Assembly (NCBI GenBank): GCA_002404515.1
Contig: DHJV01000065.1
Coordinates: 1 to 11,421 of the forward strand
DNA from: Lachnospiraceae bacterium UBA4711
GTDB lineage: Bacteria > Bacillota > Clostridia > Lachnospirales > Lachnospiraceae
DNA length: 11,421 bases
Reading direction: 5' to 3'
Position numbers and translations under genes: made by a program. Position 1 is the first letter of the stretch, and each line of letters starts with the position of its first letter. This document shows, in pieces, positions 6,272 to 11,421 of this stretch. The notes beneath the pieces were generated by a model. The model was not told the DNA's origin. It saw only the letters and a list, made by a program, of their open reading frames with translations, and ran no database searches.

Positions 6272-6295
6272 CTTGTCCTGATTCCAAAATTATTA

Positions 6296-8140
6296 TTAAG
6301 ATGCCTGCTCGAACTGACTGTTGTACAGATCAGCATAGAAGCCTTTCTTTGCAAGCAGTTCCTCATGCGTACCACTCTCAATAATATCGCCATCCTTCAA
6401 TACAAGGATCAGATCCGCATTCTTGATCGTAGAAAGCCGGTGTGCAATCACAAACGAAGTTCTTCCCTTCATCAGCTCGTCCATCGCTCTCTGGATGATA
6501 AGCTCGGTTCTCGTATCGACAGAGCTTGTCGCCTCATCTAAGATCAGCATCGGTCGGTCTGCGATCATCGCACGTGCGATTGTAAGCTGCTGTTTCTGCC
6601 CCTGTGACAGGTTGACCTGATCGTTTAATACCGTGTCATAGCCCTTCGGCAGACTGCGGATAAACCGGTGCAGACCAACCGCCTTACATGCCTGTTCAAT
6701 TTTTTCCTCCGGTACATTCTCCTGACTATATACGAGATTCTCCCGTACTGTTCCCTCAAAAAGCCATGTATCCTGCAATACCATACAGAACTGATCATGT
6801 ACTTCCTCGCGTGTCATATCCTTGATCGATACACCATCAATCTTGATATCTCCATCCAGGATTTCATGAAACCGCATCAACAGATTCACCATGGTTGTCT
6901 TTCCGGCACCTGTTGGTCCGACAATTGCTACTTTCTGTCCCGGCTTAGCCACAGCGGAAAAGTCATGGATGACAATTTTATCACTGTCCTTATATCCAAA
7001 CTTCACGTGTTCAAAAGATACCTCACCCTTCACATTAGTAAGTTTCTTCGTCTTGGCGCTTTCATCTTCCATCTCCTCGGCATCCGTAAACTCAAATACA
7101 CGTTCGCCGGCAGCTGCTGCAGACTGCAATGCCTGCATCGCCTGTGCGATCTGGCTGAGTGGCTGTGTGAAATAACGCACATACATCATAAACGCAATGA
7201 TGACACCAAATGAGATTTTGTCGTTCATCGCAAGCAATGCGCCAACGATACAGACTGCCACATATCCAAGATTACCGATAAATGTCATGAGTGGCATCAT
7301 AAGTCCGGAAAGGCACTGTGCCTTAAATGCGCTGTCACGAAGATTTTCATTCATCTCATCGAACTTCGCCTTTGATTTTGCCTCGCCATTATAGGCTTTG
7401 ACTACGGTATGTCCGGCATAGATTTCTTCAACATGTCCATTGATCTCACCTAAATGCATCTGCTGTCTCGCGAAATATTTCTGCGACTTGCTCATAATCA
7501 AGGTCATGAATACAAATCCAAGCAGTGTCGAAACCACCGCTGCAACTGTCATCGTGATATCCGTCTTGATCATCATAATGAGTGATCCAAGAAGCAGCGT
7601 AACTGCTGTCACCAGATTACCCATACTCTGGTTAAAGGACTGTGCAATTGTATCGACATCATTTGTCACGCGGGATAACACGTCCCCGGTTGATGTCTTG
7701 TTGTAAAACCACATCGGCAGACGGTTGATCTTCTTAGATATTCCACTTCGAAGTCCCTTTGACACCTGCTGTGTCACATATCCCATGATCAGATTCTGGA
7801 TCAGCGATAATACTGCGCTGCATCCATAGAAGCAGATCAGAGTCATGCCAATCCGCTTGATTCCATCCATATCAATGCCCGTCATCACGCCTTCAGTGAT
7901 AAGATCCGTCATCTCGGATAATTTATCCGGGCCAAGCAATGTTAACACAGTTCCGATTCCTGCACATATGATTGCAAAGATCATAGCGCCCCAATATTTT
8001 TTACAATTAACAAACAGTTTTCCCCATGTACCTTTGAAATTCTTTGCTTTTTCCACCGGACGCTGCCCTCTGCCCGGTCCACGACGAGGAGGTCTCGCCT
8101 GCTGATTATTCTGACCAATTTCATAATTATCTTTTTCCAT
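6296..8140 (-). CDS. ABC exporter subunit with consensus catalytic residues (heterodimer partner)
   Basis: This 614-aa half-transporter has one transmembrane domain (about 50-335, several hydrophobic helices) and one nucleotide-binding domain (about 372-610). Motifs: Walker A GPTGAGKT (408-415), Q-loop Q456, signature LSQGQ (511-515, instead of LSGGQ), Walker B MLILD (531-535) with catalytic E536, and H-loop H567. Residues 15-28 form an Arg/Pro/Gly-rich cytoplasmic tail before the first helix. The start ATG overlaps the stop of the upstream exporter gene by one base (TAATG), with GGAGGAG just upstream, so both subunits are made in a coupled way. The deviant signature completes the degenerate ATP site with the partner subunit, as known for heterodimeric exporters such as the BmrCD, LmrCD and TM287/288 types. 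The substrate is unknown: drug, lipid or peptide export are all possible. Confidence 0.93.
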   Translation of the reverse strand: MEKDNYEIGQNNQQARPPRRGPGRGQRPVEKAKNFKGTWGKLFVNCKKYWGAMIFAIICAGIGTVLTLLGPDKLSEMTDLITEGVMTGIDMDGIKRIGMTLICFYGCSAVLSLIQNLIMGYVTQQVSKGLRSGISKKINRLPMWFYNKTSTGDVLSRVTNDVDTIAQSFNQSMGNLVTAVTLLLGSLIMMIKTDITMTVAAVVSTLLGFVFMTLIMSKSQKYFARQQMHLGEINGHVEEIYAGHTVVKAYNGEAKSKAKFDEMNENLRDSAFKAQCLSGLMMPLMTFIGNLGYVAVCIVGALLAMNDKISFGVIIAFMMYVRYFTQPLSQIAQAMQALQSAAAAGERVFEFTDAEEMEDESAKTKKLTNVKGEVSFEHVKFGYKDSDKIVIHDFSAVAKPGQKVAIVGPTGAGKTTMVNLLMRFHEILDGDIKIDGVSIKDMTREEVHDQFCMVLQDTWLFEGTVRENLVYSQENVPEEKIEQACKAVGLHRFIRSLPKGYDTVLNDQVNLSQGQKQQLTIARAMIADRPMLILDEATSSVDTRTELIIQRAMDELMKGRTSFVIAHRLSTIKNADLILVLKDGDIIESGTHEELLAKKGFYADLYNSQFEQAS

Positions 8141-9900
8141 TATGCAAGCTCCTCCTTTGATAACTGAGAATATGCGATTTCCTGATATACTTCGCAGTTC
8201 TTCATAAGTTCGTCATGTGTTCCCATACCAGCAATCTGTCCGTCATCTAATACAATGATCTTATCTGCGTCACGGATTGTACCGATTCGCTGTGCAACGA
8301 TGATTTTCGTTGCATCCTTGCACTCCTTACGCAGTGCTTCTCGAAGGATTCGGTCTGTCTTATAGTCCAGTGCCGAGAACGAATCATCGAAGATCAGAAT
8401 CTCCGGCTGTCTGGCAATCGCACGGGCAATTGAAAGACGCTGTTTCTGGCCTCCTGAGAAGTTCGAACCGCCCTGAGCCACATAACCTTCATAGCCCTGA
8501 TCCTTCTTTTCTACAAACTCACTTGCCTGTGCAACCTTCACTGCCATTGCGATATCTTCCTGCGTGGCAGGTGCTTTTCCATTTTCGCCATATGCCACAT
8601 TCTCCGCGATTGTTCCAGAGAACAGAATTGCTTTCTGGCTGACATACCCGATCTTATTATGCAATGCTTCCTGCGTATATTCCTTGACATTCACACCATC
8701 AACCAAAACTTCCCCCTCTGTTGCATCATAGAAACGAGGAATCAGATTGATCGTAGTACTCTTACCACATCCGGTTGCACCGATAAATGCGATTGTCTCA
8801 CCCTTCTTTGCCGAGAAAGAAATATGCTCCAATACATATCCTTCAGCATCCGGATATTTGAAGCTGACATCCTTGAATTCAACTTCCCCCTCCTTCATAA
8901 CCGGGAAGGAATCTCTCGTTCCATCCTCAATGGATGGTTCGGTATCTAATACTTCCAGAATACGCTTTGCTGCAACAGATGCACGTGGTAACATAATGAA
9001 GATCATAACCAGCATCATGAACGACATGACAACCTGCATCGCATACGAAGAAAATACTACCATATCGGAAAATAATGAGAATTTTCCCTGTAAATCCTGC
9101 GCATCATTGATCAAGACCGCTCCGATCCAGTAGATTGCAAGAGAAAGTCCATTCATAATCAACATGATTGTCGGCATCATGAACGCCATCGTCTTTGATG
9201 TAAACCAATGCGTATCGGTCAGATCTTTGTTTACTTTCTCAAACTTTTCTTCCTGATATGCTTCTGCATTGTATGCACGAACAACATTTAAACCTGTCAG
9301 ATTCTCACGTGTTACCTGGTTGATATCATCGGTCAGACTCTGCAGGCGCTTGAATTTTGGCATACATAAGCTGACACAGATGATAACAACAATCAGCAAT
9401 ACAGCAACCGCAACACCTGTGGAGAGCGTCCATTGCCAGCTCTTGTCGACAATCTTTAAGATTGCCATAACTGCCATAATCGGTGCACGCAGCATAATGG
9501 AAAGACCCATAACGATCAACATCTGCACCTGCGTCACATCGTTAGTGGAACGTGTGATCAGACTGGCTGTTGAAAAACGTCCGATTTCCTCCATTGAAAA
9601 AGACTGTACCTTGTCAAACAATTTTTCACGCACGATTGCGCTGAAATTTGAGGCAATCCGGGATGCGCAGACAGCTACCAATATCGTTACTAACAAGCTG
9701 CCAAAGGCACAGAGTAACATTTTTCCACCTGCAATCAGGATATCGTGCATTGCACTATCCTGTGTCGTAATCAGTGATGTAATTTCCCGCATATAATCCG
9801 GCAGTTTTAATTCAAGCCAGACCTGTGCAACTACAAATACCACACTGAAAAGAGCCAATACCACTTCCTGTTTTCGGAAATTCTTAAAAATACGTAACAT
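8140..9900 (-). CDS. ABC exporter subunit with degenerate catalytic site (heterodimer partner)
   Basis: This 586-aa half-transporter has a membrane domain (helices from about 12-30 to 290-305) followed by a nucleotide-binding domain (about 338-580). Motifs: Walker A GATGCGKS (374-381), Q-loop Q422, signature FSGGQ (481-485) and Walker B ILIFD (501-505). D506 stands where catalytic Glu is usual, and Q537 replaces the switch His (VAQRI). With the LSQGQ of the partner this gives one consensus and one degenerate ATP site, the hallmark of heterodimeric type IV exporters. The start ATG at 9900 has AAGGAG seven bases upstream. It is the first gene of the operon; its promoter is overlapped by a CIRCE operator. 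Sequence similarity to multidrug exporters is general, so no substrate can be named. Confidence 0.93.
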   Translation of the reverse strand: MLRIFKNFRKQEVVLALFSVVFVVAQVWLELKLPDYMREITSLITTQDSAMHDILIAGGKMLLCAFGSLLVTILVAVCASRIASNFSAIVREKLFDKVQSFSMEEIGRFSTASLITRSTNDVTQVQMLIVMGLSIMLRAPIMAVMAILKIVDKSWQWTLSTGVAVAVLLIVVIICVSLCMPKFKRLQSLTDDINQVTRENLTGLNVVRAYNAEAYQEEKFEKVNKDLTDTHWFTSKTMAFMMPTIMLIMNGLSLAIYWIGAVLINDAQDLQGKFSLFSDMVVFSSYAMQVVMSFMMLVMIFIMLPRASVAAKRILEVLDTEPSIEDGTRDSFPVMKEGEVEFKDVSFKYPDAEGYVLEHISFSAKKGETIAFIGATGCGKSTTINLIPRFYDATEGEVLVDGVNVKEYTQEALHNKIGYVSQKAILFSGTIAENVAYGENGKAPATQEDIAMAVKVAQASEFVEKKDQGYEGYVAQGGSNFSGGQKQRLSIARAIARQPEILIFDDSFSALDYKTDRILREALRKECKDATKIIVAQRIGTIRDADKIIVLDDGQIAGMGTHDELMKNCEVYQEIAYSQLSKEELA

Positions 9901-9948
9901 TCCATGCTCCTTTCCATTTTCTGTAAAAATCTTTAATGAACATAAGCC

Positions 9949-9977
9949 ATTATAGCATTCGTTTTAGCACTCAGCAA
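9949..9977 (-). promoter_or_regulatory. Promoter of the ABC exporter operon
   Basis: The -10 box TATAAT (9949-9954) has an extended TG element (TGC before it). With a 17-base spacer the -35 position reads TTGCTG (9972-9977), weaker than consensus. The predicted transcription start is about 9942, leaving a leader of roughly 40 bases to the ATG at 9900. The -35 box lies inside the CIRCE element. Confidence 0.78.
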
Positions 9978-9990
9978 TAACAAGTGCTAA
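9964..9990. promoter_or_regulatory. CIRCE element (HrcA operator)
   Basis: The minus strand reads TTAGCACTT, nine bases, then GAGTGCTAA. The CIRCE consensus is TTAGCACTC, N9, GAGTGCTAA, so 17 of 18 fixed positions match and the spacer is exactly nine. CIRCE is the binding site of the heat-shock repressor HrcA and is normally found before hrcA-grpE-dnaK or groESL. Here it overlaps the -35 region of the exporter promoter, which is the expected position for repression. HrcA itself is not in the window. Confidence 0.88.
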
Positions 9991-10021
9991 CAATTCATAT
10001 TCTTTTCACATTTTCAGCATT

Positions 10022-10672
10022 TCATCCGACAATGTCCAGAATATCCTCCGGTTTTTTCGCGAATACGGTTGCACCCAGTGACTCCAGAAAAGCCCGGTCA
10101 CGGAAGCCCCATTCTACTAAGATACAGTCAACACCCGCATTCTGTGCTGTTGCGTAATCCACATCGGAATCCCCAATATAGATGACCTCCTCCTTGGAAA
10201 GGTTAAATTCCTTTAACACCTCATACACGGAATCCGGAGCTGGTTTCTTGCGCACGCCTTCCCGCTCGCCGATTGCAATGTCAAATTGTCCGGCGAAGAA
10301 ATCTTTTACCAGATCCTGCACTGCAAAATCTACCTTGTTCGATACAACGGCTGTCATATAGCCTTTCGCACGCAGATTTGTAAGCAGATCGTTGATTCCA
10401 TCATACGGTCTTGTCGTATCCATGCAGTGATCCTTATAATAGACCTCAAAAGTAGTGAACACAGCCTCGATCTCTGCATCTGAAGTTCCCGCCGGAACTG
10501 CACGCTCGATCAGTTTATGGATTCCATTTCCGACAAACTGACGTACCTCTTCTAATGTCCGCTCCGGGAACCCATGTTCATTAAGCGCATAATTGGTTGT
10601 ATTTTTCAAATCCTCCAATGTATATAAAATCGTTCCATCCATATCAAAAATAAGCATCTTATATTTTTTCAT
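10022..10672 (-). CDS. HAD-superfamily phosphatase, phosphoglycolate phosphatase-like
   Basis: This 216-aa protein has the four HAD motifs: I FDMDGT (nucleophile D10, acid D12), II VVSN with S111, III KKP with K143, and IV GDSDVD (167-172, Mg-binding D168 and D172). The alpha-helical cap lies between motifs I and II (about 17-88), as in the Gph/PpaX subfamily. Likely activity is Mg-dependent hydrolysis of a small phosphorylated metabolite such as phosphoglycolate or pyrophosphate; the true substrate cannot be read from the sequence. The ATG at 10672 has GGAG about nine bases upstream. It is flanked by the tsf terminator upstream and the exporter promoter downstream, so it is probably a single-gene unit, though I see no clear terminator after its stop (TGA). 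Confidence 0.9.
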   Translation of the reverse strand: MKKYKMLIFDMDGTILYTLEDLKNTTNYALNEHGFPERTLEEVRQFVGNGIHKLIERAVPAGTSDAEIEAVFTTFEVYYKDHCMDTTRPYDGINDLLTNLRAKGYMTAVVSNKVDFAVQDLVKDFFAGQFDIAIGEREGVRKKPAPDSVYEVLKEFNLSKEEVIYIGDSDVDYATAQNAGVDCILVEWGFRDRAFLESLGATVFAKKPEDILDIVG

Positions 10673-10695
10673 TTTTCTTGTCTCCGATCCGTTTT

Positions 10696-10724
10696 ATAAT
10701 ACATAAAAACGCCTGACATGCCAA
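10696..10724 (-). promoter_or_regulatory. Promoter of the HAD phosphatase gene, embedded in the tsf terminator
   Basis: The -35 box TTGGCA (10719-10724, five of six consensus positions) and -10 box TATTAT (10696-10701) are separated by 17 bases. The -35 box covers the loop and 3' arm of the tsf terminator hairpin and the spacer includes its U-tract. The predicted start is near 10689, about 17 bases before the ATG at 10672. Confidence 0.65.
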
Positions 10725-10742
10725 AAACGGTATATCAGGCGT
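10705..10742 (-). terminator. Intrinsic terminator of tsf
   Basis: The stem ACGCCTGATATACC pairs with GGCATGTCAGGCGT across a loop GTTTTT; the 14-position stem has one G·U wobble and one A-C mismatch. A run of T follows on the minus strand (10705-10709). It begins 24 bases after the tsf stop codon. Confidence 0.88.
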
Positions 10743-10766
10743 CCTATTTCTATCGTTTGTTTTTAC

Positions 10767-11421
10767 TTAGTTACCAGCCATCTGCGCTGCAACTTCTGCT
10801 GCGAAGTCCTCATTCTTCTTCTCAAGACCTTCACCTGTCTCAAAACGAACAAACTTCTTGATTGCAAGCTTGCATCCGTTGGCCTTTGCCACGTTTGCAA
10901 CATACTGAGCAACGTTTTCCTTGTTCTCAGCCTTTACATACTCCTGCTCAAGCAGACATACTTCCTTGAGTTCCTTGTTCAAACGTCCCTGAACCATCTT
11001 CTCGATAATATTGTCAGGCTTGTTTGCATTCTTAGGATCATTCTTAGCCTGTGCAACAAGAATCTCAAGCTCATGAGCCTTGTACTCCTCAGATACTTCA
11101 TCTGTAGAAACATACTTTGGATTCATAGCTGCAACCTGCATAGCAACATTCTTCAGGCACTCGTCGATTGCCTCTCCGGAAGCATCTGTATCAGCCTCAA
11201 CAAGAACACCGATCTTTCCACCTGCATGAATATAAGAAACAACCTGTCCGTCTGTCTCAATCTTAACAAAACGACGGATATTCATATTCTCGCCAATCTT
11301 TGCAACCATAGCCGAATGCTTTTCTTCGACTGTCATAGAAGGATCCAGTGCCCACTTCTCAGCCTTCAACGCCTCTACATCCTTCGCATCAGAAGAAACA
11401 ATCTGATCAACAATTTCTTTT
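10767..11421 (-). CDS. tsf: Elongation factor Ts, C-terminal part (start outside the window)
   Basis: This codes for EF-Ts, which releases GDP from EF-Tu. About 217 residues are visible; compared with the usual length near 300, the N-terminal UBA-like domain and the TDVF region are outside the window. Recognisable segments are ALKAEKWALDPSMTVEEK, then GENMNIRRFVKIE (dimerisation core), a middle helical region (DNIIEKMVQGRLNKEL and VCLLEQEYVK) and the C-terminal AIKKFVRFETGEGLEKK typical of the family. The reading frame stays open through the TTG at 11367-11369 to the window edge, so that codon is an internal Leu and not a start. The stop TAA is followed by a terminator. In related genomes rpsB precedes tsf, so the promoter is expected upstream outside the window. 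Confidence 0.97.
   Translation of the reverse strand, partial: KEIVDQIVSSDAKDVEALKAEKWALDPSMTVEEKHSAMVAKIGENMNIRRFVKIETDGQVVSYIHAGGKIGVLVEADTDASGEAIDECLKNVAMQVAAMNPKYVSTDEVSEEYKAHELEILVAQAKNDPKNANKPDNIIEKMVQGRLNKELKEVCLLEQEYVKAENKENVAQYVANVAKANGCKLAIKKFVRFETGEGLEKKNEDFAAEVAAQMAGN

Noticed and set aside
6296..9900. Anti-phage or toxin export system built on the ABC pair
   Set aside because: There is no peptidase domain, precursor peptide, immunity gene or nuclease nearby; the pair fits ordinary heterodimeric exporters.
11367..11369. TTG as a start codon for tsf
   Set aside because: The frame continues upstream with EF-Ts-like residues to the window edge; the codon is an internal Leu.

Overview
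The window looks like a chromosomal piece of a low-to-mid GC Gram-positive anaerobe of the class Clostridia, probably a Lachnospiraceae relative (Roseburia/Eubacterium/Agathobacter type). The reasons are the rimP-nusA-ylxR-ylxQ-infB gene order, Clostridial hydrophobic W (ChW) repeats, a choice-of-anchor A surface protein with a Thr/Glu stalk, purine-rich AGGAGG ribosome binding sites and TATAAT promoters with extended -10 elements. Genus and species are inference. All eleven genes lie on the minus strand, so transcription runs from high to low coordinates.

Read in the direction of transcription, the layout is as follows. (1) 11421-10767 is the 3' part of tsf (EF-Ts), closed by an intrinsic terminator at 10705-10742. 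(2) 10672-10022 is a HAD-family phosphatase of the phosphoglycolate phosphatase type; its predicted promoter is embedded in the tsf terminator. (3) 9900-6296 holds two overlapping genes for a heterodimeric ABC exporter. Their predicted promoter is overlapped by a nearly perfect CIRCE element (HrcA operator), which suggests heat-shock/HrcA control of an exporter. (4) 6225-4645 and 4602-3016 encode a surface module: a choice-of-anchor A protein with a long TTTE stalk and a C-terminal membrane anchor, then a secreted glycosyl-hydrolase-like (GHL10) protein with three ChW-like repeats. Unusual RNA structures sit at both gene boundaries. The first is a strong terminator-like hairpin that contains the adhesin Shine-Dalgarno sequence. 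The second is a 14-bp inverted repeat that pairs the adhesin stop codon region with the hydrolase start codon region. (5) 2901-1 is the translation/transcription operon rimP, nusA, ylxR (rnpM), ylxQ and the 5' end of infB. It has its own extended -10 promoter and a leader hairpin that resembles an attenuator.

The core machinery (EF-Ts, RimP, NusA, RnpM, YlxQ, IF-2) is conventional. The accessory part in the middle (exporter plus surface module) and the regulatory architecture at almost every gene junction are the parts most worth a second look. The N-terminal region of IF-2 is also unusual, with a low-complexity stretch that is about 58% asparagine. I see no tRNA, rRNA, CRISPR array, insertion sequence or phage gene, and no gap longer than about 125 bases between genes.
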